In this document: in pieces, positions 38,038 to 51,100 of the stretch
How the letters are laid out: each line of letters opens with the position of its first letter
Numbering within the stretch: the first letter of the stretch is position 1
Origin: Fistularia commersonii
Taxonomy: Eukaryota; Chordata; Actinopteri; Syngnathiformes; Fistulariidae
Direction of reading: 5' to 3'
DNA: 64,000 bases
Assembly: GCA_037954325.1 (NCBI GenBank)
Contig: JBBMNZ010000003.1
Coordinates: forward strand, 2,343,465 to 2,407,464
Position numbers and translations under genes: made by a program
Notes under the pieces: generated by a model
The model's database searches: none
Told to the model about the DNA's origin: nothing
The model's input: the letters and a program-made list of their open reading frames with translations, nothing else

Positions 38038-41000
38038 CTTGAGCACGGTGCAAGGCTCGCTGTGTGTGTACATAATGATTCCTCGGCTCTGCAGAGTTCT
38101 GATCCTGAGGCTGAGCTTCAGTTCCGTCTGCAGTCGCTCTGACAGCTGGTACTTAATGTAGCTGTTACCTGAGAAACTCAAAGACGAATGGCCTGTGTGT
38201 ACACACACACACACACACACACATATCAATTTAACCTGGAATGAGGAATTGTGTTTTTTTTCTCACACACACACACACCCACCTGCACACTCCCCCAGCT
38301 TCCCCGGGGGACACTGGCATGCATATCGGCCCCTGGAGGCCTCCATAGAAACACACTGCATGTCTGCTGGACAAGGCTGGTCCTCACACTGTTCTGACTG
38401 GGCACCGCAGCTGACATCTAAACACACACACACACACACACACACGTAACTATCTACATCAAAATGGTAATCGACGCCAACATCTTTCGCATGCTAACTG
38501 ATAAATATATACTTATACTTTGACGCAGCAGCTGCAAAAGTAATTCAATTGATAGGTCGCATTTGCGCAACAACGTTTAAGAAATATTATGTTAAATAGC
38601 TACAGTGGATTAAAAAAAAAAATCAATAAGTTCATCAACAAGCGCGGTGCGAATTGAAATTGTTTTATTACGCTGTGGTGTTGATGAGGTTTGAGATCAC
38701 ATTGTTCTCATTTTGCATCTTATTTTCTGTCATTTTTAAAAGCGCTTTATCACTTGTCAATGTGTTTTTACGTGTGATTGATCTTTAAATGAATTGTCGG
38801 TCTGCCGTCGCCTGAAATTAAAATATGTCACGGCCATGAATGACACATTAATCCTTTTTTTCACAAAACAATAAAGTTCATTTCCAACTATGTGTAGGCA
38901 CACTTGAATTTTTAAAAATAATTCCTTTCCAAATTTTTCAGATGGCAACTCCAGCTTGGTTTGACATGGTTATAAAAATATTTTTAACTTCTCTGTGTAT
39001 GATAAAAAAAAAAAAAAAAAAAAAAAAAAGGAAAAAGAAAAGCACAAAAAAATTACACATTTTTCCAGGGTTTTGAGCAATGTTGCTAAAAACATTAAGG
39101 AAAAATTCAGCTATTAGTAATTTGGTAATTTAATACAGCCAGAAATTAATCAGATTTCCTGTATGCTTCCTTTGGATGTTGGACGTCTCCTCCAGACATT
39201 CGTCCTCATGCTGGAGACACATTGATTTTATTTTCATTGTGTATCTGACATGACATTTTTGAAGCCCGTGTTTGTGTGATGAAATCCAAAACAGAAATCA
39301 GAGTATTGTGATCCTCTCTCTTCTTCCAGAGCGGCAAAGGAAAGCTGTTTGCACACACTGAACCCGTTTCATACCACACAATTATATTACCGCATGGCAA
39401 AAGGCATTTCATGGCCTTTAAACAGCATTTCATGCAAGTAAGTCGCTCTTAACCAGCATTTTACACCGAACGTGCACCTGATAAAATAAGCCACTGTCAG
39501 ACTTGATGAGCAACTTCATTGATGAAACGCTCATCATCTCGTGAGACGTCATTAGGCAAGTTCTATTTGTATTGCAAAAACAGCATTTTTTAGATTTATC
39601 ATGGCACTCTGGCGCACATGTGGAAATATCTGACAAACACCGACACGATGCTTTGCATTAAAATCACTTCACTGAGGAGAAAACTCTGGTGAAGCCTCGT
39701 ATTTGAATATGTGGATTTTCAATTTTCAGACGTCATTTTTTTTTTTTTTGGAATCAATAAGCCACATTGCATGCTTGGGAATGGAAAAATCACACATGAA
39801 TTCAATGCTTGTGGGGACCGGATGACTGTTCCTCAAATACTAGCCTCAATAAGAATGGAAAAAAACTAAATATGCAAGAGGTCACTTACCAACTTAAAAA
39901 AAAAAAAATATTAGGAAGGTATCAGAGTATTGGAAACAACAAAAAAAAGAAAAGAAAAAAAAGAAAAAAGGAAAGAGAAAAAAGAAAAGAAAAACAGGAA
40001 AGAAAAAAGAAAAAAAATAAAGGAAAAGAAAGAAAAGAGAAAAAAAGAAAAGAAAAGAAAAGAGATAGACAAAAAACAGAAAAGAAAAAGAAAGGAGAAA
40101 AAAGAAAAGGGAGAAATAAAAGAGAAAAAAGAAAATAAAAGAAAAAAGAAAATAGTGAAAAGAAAAGAAAAGAAAAGAAAGAAAAGAAAGAAGAGAAAAA
40201 AGAAAGAAAAGAGAAAAAAGAAAAGAAAAAACAGAAAAGAAAAAAAAGAAGAGAAAAAATAAAATAAAATAAAAAAGGAAGAGAAAAAAGAAAGGAAAAG
40301 AAAGTAAAGAGAAAAAAGAAAAGAAACGAAAAGAAAAGAAAAGTGAAAAAAAAGAAAAAAGAAAAGAAAGAAATAAAAGGGAAAAAAGAAAAGAAAAGAA
40401 AAGAAAAGAAAAGAAAAGAAAAGAAAAGAAAAAGGTGCAGCTTTATTTCCTTTTCTTTCCCCTGCTCGTGCATAAAGCACGGCTTTAAGAGAACGCCGGC
40501 TCGTGCGAGCTCAGACCGAGCGGCGGGAACGGGAGGCGACTCACCGGTGCACGTGCACCTCGTGGTGCGATGGAATCGCGGGGAGACGAAGCTGACGCGC
40601 GGCGTGCTGTAGGTCGCCAGGTTGTGCGAGTCCAGGACGATGCTTTGCTCGCACTGAGCTCCCCGACACTCCAGCCCCGAGCAGTTCTTGTCCAGGATGG
40701 CCGACACCCTCAGAACTTCCTCCAGCCGGCGCCGCGACGCGCTGAGCTTCTGCGTGAGATAAGCCGCCTTGTAGTACCCGCCTCCCGCCGTTTCCACGGC
40801 GACCAGCATGTCCAGCTGCTGCGTTCCTCCGACGGGTTGCAGGCTGAGCAGGTGCAACGTGTCCTGCTGCTGCGACACGGACGCCTGCTGCAGCACCTTC
40901 ATCACGGTCTTCAGGTGGGACGCCACGAAGTCTTGAGGCGCCACGCTCTCGAAGCGCACCGTCACGGCCTCTCGCAGCATCTCCGGGGTCGCCTGCTCCA

Positions 41001-44000
41001 CGTGCACGCTCACGGGCACGGGCACGGCGAAGCGACCGTCGCTCACGCTGGCGTTGAGGGAGTATCGTCCCGCGTCCAGTCCGCCCAGCGCGATGATCTT
41101 CCCGTCGCGCGGACTGATTTTAAAAAGGCTGCGATGCGCCGGGGGAGCGTGGCCAAAGGTCAGGGCGTCGTAGGGATCGGCGTCGGTGGCGTGAAGCTTT
41201 CCGATCACTCCTCCGGGGAATTCGTCCTCCATGGTGACGATATGCACCTCGAGAGGAAGAGCCACCGGCCGGTGCAAGCTCTCCTCGATCACCCTGACGG
41301 TCAGCGTGGAGGACGAAGAGAGGCGGGGCTTTCCGGAATCGGTCACCTGAGATGAAGCAAGAAAGAAAAGAAAAATACGATGTTAGATCTCTACGTGAGA
41401 GCGCAAAGACCACACATCCCCCTCCCTTTTTTTTTTTTATATTTAATTTATCTTATTTCCTGAGTTAGCAACTTGCTCCTTTCCTCTCACTCACTGTTCG
41501 TAAGTATGTAAAACCACATTCCACCACAGGGTGGCGTGAAAACAACTGGGATTAGCTTGCCGAGACGCGGTCGCAGCGTTAGCTCAGTAATGACGCTAGT
41601 AATGTGGCTAATGTCTGTGTTACAGGTAAAGATTTATAACGACACGTAAATAGGTAGAAACGAGCGCAAGAGTCCCGGTGAAGCGAGTGAACGGCCGTTT
41701 AACTTGTAGGGTTGAGGTCGACAGTAGCTCGGGTAGTGCTAATAGCATGCGATCGCTAGCCGCTAGCTAACTGTAGCCTCGTGGCGGGACTGCTGTGTGT
41801 TGGAGCCGAGTGTCGGTTTGGAGTGTGTGTAAATGTACCTGTACGGAGGGGAAATGGGAGCAATCGCTATACCGGTTTTGTAAATAAGGAAAACTGTGAT
41901 TAGTTTGCCGAGACGCGGTCACAGCATTAGTTCGGCGCCGTGTCGGCGGCAAAGAGGTCGGACGCCAGTGATGTGGCTAATGTCTGCGTTACAGCGACAA
42001 TAAAACCCGCAAAACCTACACACTGAATCATCATCATTCACGTGTGGAACATCTATTCTCTGCTGATGCCAGGAAGCATCCTGAGCAGACGCCCGAGTCG
42101 CCTCGTCTGACTCCTGCGGCAGCAGCTCTACTCCGAGCTCCTCCAGATGACCCGACTCTTCACCCTCGCTCTAAGGGAGAGTCCGGCCAACCTGCCGAGG
42201 AAACTCTTTTCGTCCGCTTGTATCCGTGATCCTGTTAAGGTTAGGGTTAGTAGATCGACCGGTAAATCAAGAGCTTCGCCTTCTGGTTTCACCACGACAG
42301 AGTCGCCCCGATCTACCCTTCGACCTCCAGCTCCATCCTTCCCTCACTGGTGAACAAGAGATGCTTGAACTCCTCCACTCCTAGCAGGACCTCTTCCCCG
42401 ACCCGGAGTGGCCGTTCCACCGGTGTCCGGTTGAGCACCGTGGTCTCGGATTCGGAGGTGCCGATCCTCATCCCGGCTTCGAACCCCGATGAACCCGACA
42501 GAACCGCATCATCTGCAAAAAGAGACTCGATCCTGCGGCCACCGAACCGGATCCCCTCCACGGCCCGGCTGCGCCTAGAAACTCTGTCTGTAAAAGTCAT
42601 GGACAGAGTCGGTGACAAAGGGCAGTCCTGGCGGAGTCCGACTCTCACCAGAAACGGGTCCGACTTACAACCGGCAATGAGGACCAAGGACCAAGATCTG
42701 ACTGCCCAGTTGAGGGTTCAGTGCCCGCGGGACACGGTGGACTGCCTTCTCCAGATCCCCAAAACTAGACTAGTTGGGCTAACTAGCCGGACCCTGCCGA
42801 GCGTCTAGAGCCGGTCCATTTAACCCTGGTGCGATCTTAACTTTGTGTTTACTCCCCTTGTCCTACGGGTCAAAAGTGACCCATAAGACAATCTTTGTAC
42901 CCCAGTGGTGTGCAGCCCACATGGAAACATAAACAAAAAAGAAGTATCACTTTTTCTAACTATGGGGTCTCTTTAGGAAAAGTCATAAAATTTCAAGTTG
43001 GAAAAAAAATAGGTTAAGGTGTTTTTTTCTGCAGCTAAACACGGTAGTGGGTCACTTTTGACCCGCAAGACAACACAAGGGTTAAACACTGCGATGCAGA
43101 TACATAACTGTTGTCCTTTCTTTGAATGTGAGAAACTCAGAGACAATACCATTAATCTGCCAGCTGAGTTTTTCGCTGAATTCAAGAATCCGTACAACTT
43201 ATATTCTCTTAGCCTAATGAAAATCCTCTTTTCAGATAAAAGCGACAGATAACGGCCGTCCTCAGAAGGCTTCCACGGCACGTCTGCACATCCAGTGGAT
43301 CCGGCGACCTCCTCTTTGACGAGCCTTTCTACAAAGTACGACGGGGTTCGGTAGCCTTTACTCATGGAGTTTAGGGTCACGGGTAATCACATGTCTTCTC
43401 CAGATCCACAAGACACGTAGACTAGTTGGGCAAACTCCCACATTGAGATTGTAAAAGTCAAAGTCTGGTCGAAAATGACTTGTTACTCTGTGAGTTGCTG
43501 TAACTCCCAGTTTCGACCAACAAAGCAGAAGAATCCCCAAAGCCACGTGATTAATACGACTGAAGGTGTTTCTTGTAACATTTTGGGATTTGTTGTCGGG
43601 TTCTGAATATTTCCACTGGAAAAAAAAAAAAACTTGTAACAACAGGTTTATTTTGCAGCTGTAAACCCAAGAGAAAAAAATCCCGACTTAGAAAACGGCT
43701 TACAGGATTTCATTACAAGCCGCAGGGCTTTTTTGAATTATAAATTGTTCCTAAATTTTACATCCTTTTTGGTGCTTCCTTTTGCATAAATGTCTTACTT
43801 CCACTACACATACAACTTTTTTTAAAAATGTATTTTCTTTTTATTTAGAATGATGCTAGACTTTGACTTGTTTTAGGCCATTATTTTAATAACAATCCCA
43901 AGACAACAAGTTCGATGTTACTTTTCACGCGATACCTGTATTTGAATGACGTATTCGGTCTCCAGGTCCCTCCTGAACACTTGATTGGCCGCCAGCGTTC

Positions 44001-46511
44001 CATCTCTCTCCAGCAGAAACTCTCCTCCTTCATTCCCTGCCAGGATGCGGAACTCGAAAGGCGGTCCGTTGTGCGAAGAGTCTTGGTCGACGACCGACAG
44101 CTGCACGATGCTGGTGCCGATTGGCTTGTTTTCCTGGAAGGCGGGACGTAAACTTTAAAATGTCTCTGACTCGTGTAACTGGTGAAGTTACATGAGTAAC
44201 TTCTGCATCGTTTGGCCTGTGCGGGGATTTCGGCGCTCGCAGTCGTCAACTTGTGACTGTCCTGACACTTCGTCATGTGATTTCTTTCTTGATATTTGAA
44301 TCCCTTCATAATGAACGCCACAGGACGTCTTTCCTACCTGAGGCTTTCAGACCTTTTAATTCCTCTTCCTTCAGCTGCAGGGAATCTTCAAATCTTTGCA
44401 CTTAAGACCTTGAAACACTTTATAGCCTTGACTTTGACACTTTATAGTTTTATTTGTATTTCTTTTTTTTTTTTTTTTTACTGGTTATACAATTTCCGAC
44501 TAATATTTATTATTGTTATGTTTTGTTATGTTGACACTCTGGCACAACAATTTCCTTCGGGATAAATAAAGTTGTTCTTAGTCTTAGTCTTAGTCTTATT
44601 CTTATACTAATTATGTCGAAATTACGTATCCAAAAAGCAGAGTGTGATGGGAGTCGGCGTCCGAACCGAATGATTCGCAACGCCGAGTCGAGTAATTCCA
44701 ATCGAGCAGCGGTAAAATTAAGGGAATGCTTCCTTAAACTGCAAGGAGACGGGGAGTAACGGTTCATTATTAATTTTGTGTGAAAATCATGTGGAATATA
44801 GCGTAGTTAATGCAGGTTCATATTTTATTTTTCCAATAAAGAAGGGTTCGGTGGACGCGCGTACGAAACTGGTTGGGTTCAGTTCCCGCGACAAGGTTAA
44901 GAACCAACGCACTAAAACATTTCTAATGAGGTTTGCGATGGTCCGCACCTGTATGACGGTGGTGAGGTTGGCCGGGGAGAACGTAGGAGGATTGTCGTTG
45001 ATGTCGGAGATGTCGATGTTGACCGTCACCGTGGATGACATGGGCATGATGCCGCTGTCCAGAGCTCGTATGGACAACGTGTAGCTCGGGACCTGCGGGG
45101 AAACAAAGGAGAATATATGAAAAAAGAAAGAAAAACAAAATAAAATCTCTCTTGTGTTGCCAATCAATGAAGCACCGGAGGTGGGTGTTTACGGTTTGTC
45201 CTGAGGAGGGCGGTGGCGGACAGAGATTATCTTCACCCTGTGATCGTCCTTGATTCGTGCAGTCTTTTTTAGATTGCACAATATAAGATTATACTTTAGT
45301 TTGTAGAAAAATTGCTGCTTTGCTGCCACACAAATAGCGTTTGTTCGCCTTGTTCGTGCGGTGGTGGATCCTTCATGCACTCCTTATTGGCTCAGGGGAG
45401 TTCTGGTCTGGTCTGGTCATCATTCAAACACAAAGAAATAAATACTATAACTAACATTTGCAGTCTTTTGATAATTTGGACTTAAGTTGAATAAGTCCAT
45501 GATTTGGGAAAGTGGAGGTCAAAAGGCAAGTTGAACCCTGAGTTGAGGATTTATTTAATTATGTATTTCACAGGTTTTTCCATGTGGGAACTAAGTGACA
45601 AGATAAATAATAATTTATTTTATTGATTTATTTAATTGGATTTTTTTATGGAATAAAATTTAGATAAAGACAAAATATAAGCAAATGTTACTCTACAAAT
45701 TTAAGAGAAAAATGCAACCACAAAAAATAAATGGAAACTTTAGAAACAATTGAATAACAGTTTGTCAATGAGCTTATTAATATAAAGAAGACTGCCCTCT
45801 GCTGGACAAGTTGTATTAAGATACCATCTCAAATGACCAAAGCATTGATTTGGACATTTTTTTTCATTTAAAAAGAAAACTAAAATGTGACAATCTGACC
45901 TCACAATTGGCTTCTCTAAGCAAGTAAGGGGAAAGACAAAACAGAAACATTCCTTCATGATGATATAAGAGTGACAGATGCTCACTTTGCTCACTGACTG
46001 AGTCTGAGTTGTTTGGTGGAAAATCTGGTAACAAAACCAGCAAACCTTGACAAACAACAAATGACACCTCATATGTTTGGGAATTGTGGAAAACTGGTCA
46101 GTCTTTGACAAAAATTATTATCATAATAATGATAATAATAATGATAATAATAACAACAACAACAATAATGATAATAATAATAATAATAATGATAATAATA
46201 ATAATGATAAGAATATTACTAATGACAATATTAATACTACTACTACTACTAATAATAATAATAATGATAATTATAATAATTATAACAACAACAACAAAAA
46301 CAACAAAACAACAACAACAACAATACCAACAACAACAATAGTTATAATAAATATTATAATAATAATACAAATAATACCAAGGATTATATCGATAATAATA
46401 CTAATACTACTACTACTACTACTTCTACTACTACCACTATTAATAATAATAATACTACTAATAATAATTCTAATAACAACAACAATACTACTACTACTAC
46501 TACTACTACTA

Positions 46512-46563
<52 letters not shown>

Positions 46564-46569
46564 CAATAC

Positions 46570-46616
<47 letters not shown>

Positions 46617-46622
46617 CTAATG

Positions 46623-46665
<43 letters not shown>

Positions 46666-46704
46666 TAATGATAATAATAATAACAACAACAACAACAACA
46701 ACAA

Positions 46705-46737
<33 letters not shown>

Positions 46738-46738
46738 G

Positions 46739-46808
<70 letters not shown>

Positions 46809-48104
46809 GAGAAGTCAAGTCTTCCTACATTTGCATTCTGGAATTTGTTCTTCATTAAATTTGCGTCATCACTTACCAATGGTCTCAGTAAATCATTCTT
46901 ATGAATTAAAGTTTCATATCTTTTCCAGATTGACCTGATTAATTAACATATTTGTGTTATTTTCATATAATAGGTCATCAACATGAACGTCTGGGAATTT
47001 ATAATATTTGGGTCTACACACCTACTTGTTGTTTCCCTGACATACTGCAGGATGTTTTAGTGTTCCCCCACATATCTAAATAATAAAGCACTAATGAAGC
47101 ACGACGGCAAGAAATGCCAACGCATCAACAAAACACTTTGCTTGAGAAATAAAGAGAAAGAAAAACGTAAACATCTGTGACCTGCTTAGCAGGAAAACAC
47201 AAGAACCTGGTTGTAAATGAGGGAATATATGAAGATGCAAACAAGAATTGATAGAGTTGCATGGACACACACACACATACACACAGATGCAACCGCAAAG
47301 ATAATCACACACACACACACACACACATGCACAAAGATGCAGCACAGTGTTTGATAACCCCAAACACACTTTCATCAGGCAGCAGCTTTGATCCCCCCAC
47401 ATGCCAACACTATGTGAGTGTGCTCAGACGGCTCATAGACCACACTCATGAATACTTTATGATAGAAATCTCAACATTTCTGAAGTTTTCAAGAAGAGCA
47501 GATAAATAGGAGACGAGGAAGAAGAAGTAGAAGAAAAAGATGAAGAAAAAAGGGTGTGTGAGGTCTTTGGGTGTGCATTTCTGTTACAAACTCTGTGTGT
47601 AGGATAGATGTGTGTTTCTCGCCGGACAATCGCTTTTATTTCTTTGGGTATTTTTTAAAAACATTTTTTTTTTTATTATTATTTCATTTGGAGGCTGAGA
47701 AAGTTGTCTCAAAAAAAGTAGAAAAAGATTAATTGGAATTTGTTGTCTGAAATGTGTGATATAATAATTCTTTAATCTTTTTTTTTTTTTTTTCTTTGAG
47801 TTTTATGAAAGGCCTCTTTACACTAGAGTTTATTTCTCATGATTTTTTTTTTAAATTCCATTTTCATTTTAAAAAATACCCCACATTTTAAATTGCCATC
47901 AACAGAATCTTGAGCCGATAATTTTTTTTTCCGTGTGTGTGTGTGTGTGTGTGTGTGTCCTCACCGTTTCACGGTCCAGTTGCTTGTTAACCTTGATGAT
48001 CCCGCTAAGCGGATCAATGAAGAACTGGTTGTCTCGATCTCCGCTCACGATGGAGTAAAGGATCGCGCCATTCAGCTCACTGTCCATGTCTTCTGCTACC
48101 AGCT

Positions 48105-48141
<37 letters not shown>

Positions 48142-51100
48142 ACACACGCAGACGTTTGGTCATATAGATAAAAAGTGTAATGGGGCATTTCATTTTCATT
48201 AATAATTTTATAATACTTTAAATACCAGCTGTGTGTGATCAAAATATTAATTTTCGCAGTTGTTCGAAGTACTTTTTTGACTTAGAGGGTCATAAAAACA
48301 GCAATCTATCTGTGTGTGTGTATTGGTCCGTGCGCGCTCATGTGTGCGCGCACGTCTGTTTGTTTATGCCGGCTTGGAAATTACACTGATTAACTTTGCT
48401 GGTTTATTAAAGCTATTACATTTACAAAGGGCCATTAGAAAATGGATCTGGGGTATTAGTGTAAGAAAACTAATTCCCAAAAAGTCAGACATTTTAAATA
48501 ATTTACGAGGGTGTGAAAATGAAGCCTCGTAAGTTAAAGGAAAGTCTTTGAACACACAAACTGATGGAATTTAAATGGAAAATGTACTGTATGAAGAGCA
48601 GAGATTAAAATGAAAGCTCGTGTGATTTTAAGATGAAAAACTGCAAAGTCCTTTTATTGTTTTTCTTGTAGACTTTATAAGTTAATCTCAAAACGCTTCC
48701 CAATTTTTAGTCACATATTCAGCAAGTTGTCTTTACGTATTTACTGTTTTTATTCATGTATGCATGAATAAAAAAGGGTGGTCAAAAATTCGTAACATCT
48801 AATCTTACAAGTTAGTTTTCTCATAGATTTACCAACTTGATGTAAATAATTTATCATAAACTTATCTTTGTTGGCGCTGGTTTGTTTTCACATTTATTTT
48901 AGATGTATTTTTCCCCCCACAGTGTAATAACTTTGTAAGTTTGTCACTTGTAAATATCTATTTTAATCATATAGATATATCTATATATAGAGAGAGATAT
49001 ATAGATAGAGATATATATCTCTCTCTCTATATATATAGATATATGTATTTGTGTATTTCATATAGGTTTGCTACGCTACTCTTGGAAGATTCTGTTTCTT
49101 TTCTCACAAATATACCATCTATTGCATGACATCCTTAAAAGGAAAAGCCTTTTCCTGTAAATTACAAAAGCGGGAAGTGGGTGTAATATATCCAGCGAAA
49201 TGGTTGACAGAAGAATATAAATAACAAGGATTTTCTGCAACACTTCATCATCCAATTCCTTTTTATGGTTGTTAACATATTTCTCTGTATTCATTCATTT
49301 GGATTTTAAGGGAACACATTTCAACAAATTAAAAGTAGGTCTATTAAAATATATAACCTAGTTTCCCTGTACTGTATATATGACTTTATTTATGTAATCA
49401 TTCGCTGAGAAATCCTGCCCTGCAGCATCTCTGCACACCGATATGGGAATGTTTACAATATATATTAAATATGTTTGTAATGTATGCAGTGCAAATTAAA
49501 ACAAATAAACAAACAAAAAAAAAATGTTCTTTTTCTTTTTTTTCCCCACAAATTCATCATGAAAATGGTTGGAAATCATCTAAAAATAACACGTAAAAAA
49601 CAAGAAAAACCCCCAAAATCTGAAAGATATTCAGTAAATATCAGATAGAAGCAGATCAAAATGATCAGAAAGAAAAATCACCCAAGATGAGAAGCCGTTT
49701 TTTGTTCGTGAATCAGTTATTTATAATATCTTTGTTCAATTTGAATGCTTTTGTTTAAATTCAATGCTTTTTTTTGGATGATTTAGTCATAGGACACTGT
49801 TGATATGTCTGCTGATGGCAGCTTTTTCTTATTTCTCAATAAATCCCAATCTTAACCTTAATAACACAAAGTAAAGGGCCATAAACAACAACAAAAAAAA
49901 AAAAAAAAACAGTTCATATAAATGACCATAACCAATAACAGGATTTTACAAGATTCTCTAATATATATGTCTACACGGGCGGCAACAATTGCTACACAAA
50001 TGAGAGTTGTTTTTTTTTTTTTTTCTTTTATTTGCCTGTGAGGTGATGAAGTCAGATAATCTGCCAAAAGGAAGAATGTCAGGTGTATTTGTCAAGACGC
50101 AGCGTCAAAAACAAGCATCTCCATCTCACTGAGACGCTGCTTGATAAGTGAGTCTGTCTGATATTTGCTAAACCGACATCAAACACTTTCTGTTTCATGT
50201 CTTGCCTGATACTTCGCCTGCCATGATGGAAGAGTCATGTTGGTGAATGCAGACAAATACAGAGCGAGGCATCCGGAAAATAAAATAAAAAACAATTTCC
50301 AAAGCTCTCCTGGTCGTTCGTGGTGAATTTTTTTACGTGGTTGGACACATGCAACCATGCTAATTTGATTAGCGATTATTGGTGCAACAGCAAGCTGCGG
50401 TTTAAATACTGTATTTATAATACAAAAGTTTTGCTGTTTGAGAACAGTATTATGAGAATTTGTTAATATTAATAACATATTTAGAATATTCTTGTTTAAA
50501 AAAATGTTGATGTGAGAAATGACTGAAAGATTTTCTGCAAAAAAAAAAAAAAATTGCCGCTCTCTTAAGGAAATAATGTTATTAAAAAAATGTACAGGCG
50601 TTTTTAAGGTCACTTTGTGAATTGAGTTCAAAAGCATGTAGCAAATATACAAGGAAAGAAAACACATATGACTTAAATTAGATGTTTGCTGACAAGCAAC
50701 ATCATTTTGTTTTTGGTTATTATCATTATCAATATTTTTGTTTGGGGGGGTAAGGCATTTCTCATATTCACACATTTTTTTTGGTTCTTGGTATAAAAGT
50801 ACTGATTGATAATGTATGACAAAATAAATTAGAATAAACAGCAAAATAAAATAATTATATTCAAATTGTCAAGAAAACTTCTGCAGATACTATATCATGA
50901 TAATTGATATAATATAGAGGAAATTATCGGAGAATTCCGATAATTTGAATAAAACAAGACAAACATTGGTAAGAAATTATGAACAATCAGCAAGAAATCC
51001 AATTCTGAAATTAGAGATAAAATATCCAAACAATTACAAATGATATATACAGGACTGTCTCAGAAAATTAGAATATTGTGATAAAGTTCTTTATCTTCTG

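Larger units (their letters stand above)
41347..43935 (-). other. fat3: intron w10-w11
   Basis: A 2.6-kb intron with a local direct duplication (41542-41626 and 41890-41995), a LINE reverse-transcriptase remnant and a piggyBac-like short element. 43450-43935 is plain DNA. Confidence 0.85.
45093..47964 (-). other. fat3: intron w8-w9
   Basis: A 2.9-kb intron holding the mixed trinucleotide array 46117-46806, CA repeats at 47259-47330 and the TG array next to the w8 donor. 45180-46080 and 47340-47930 show nothing recognisable. Confidence 0.85.

Noticed and set aside
39911..40480. Long open frames rich in phenylalanine or lysine
   Set aside because: Artefacts of the purine tract. The 474-codon frame joins exon w11 to it by reading through the w11 donor.
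40570..41355. 261-codon plus-strand open frame
   Set aside because: Antisense shadow of exon w11; GC-rich coding sequence leaves the opposite strand open, and the product has no family features.
42313..42687. 124-codon minus-strand open frame with FADD motif
   Set aside because: A piece of a decayed LINE reverse transcriptase, not a host gene; kept as pseudogene.
46077..46904. Open frames of isoleucine, leucine or serine repeats
   Set aside because: Artefacts of the trinucleotide array.
50179..50844. 221-codon minus-strand open frame
   Set aside because: Crosses the edge of the composite element, is low in complexity, and its counterpart in copy 1 is broken. Treated as element sequence, not a gene.
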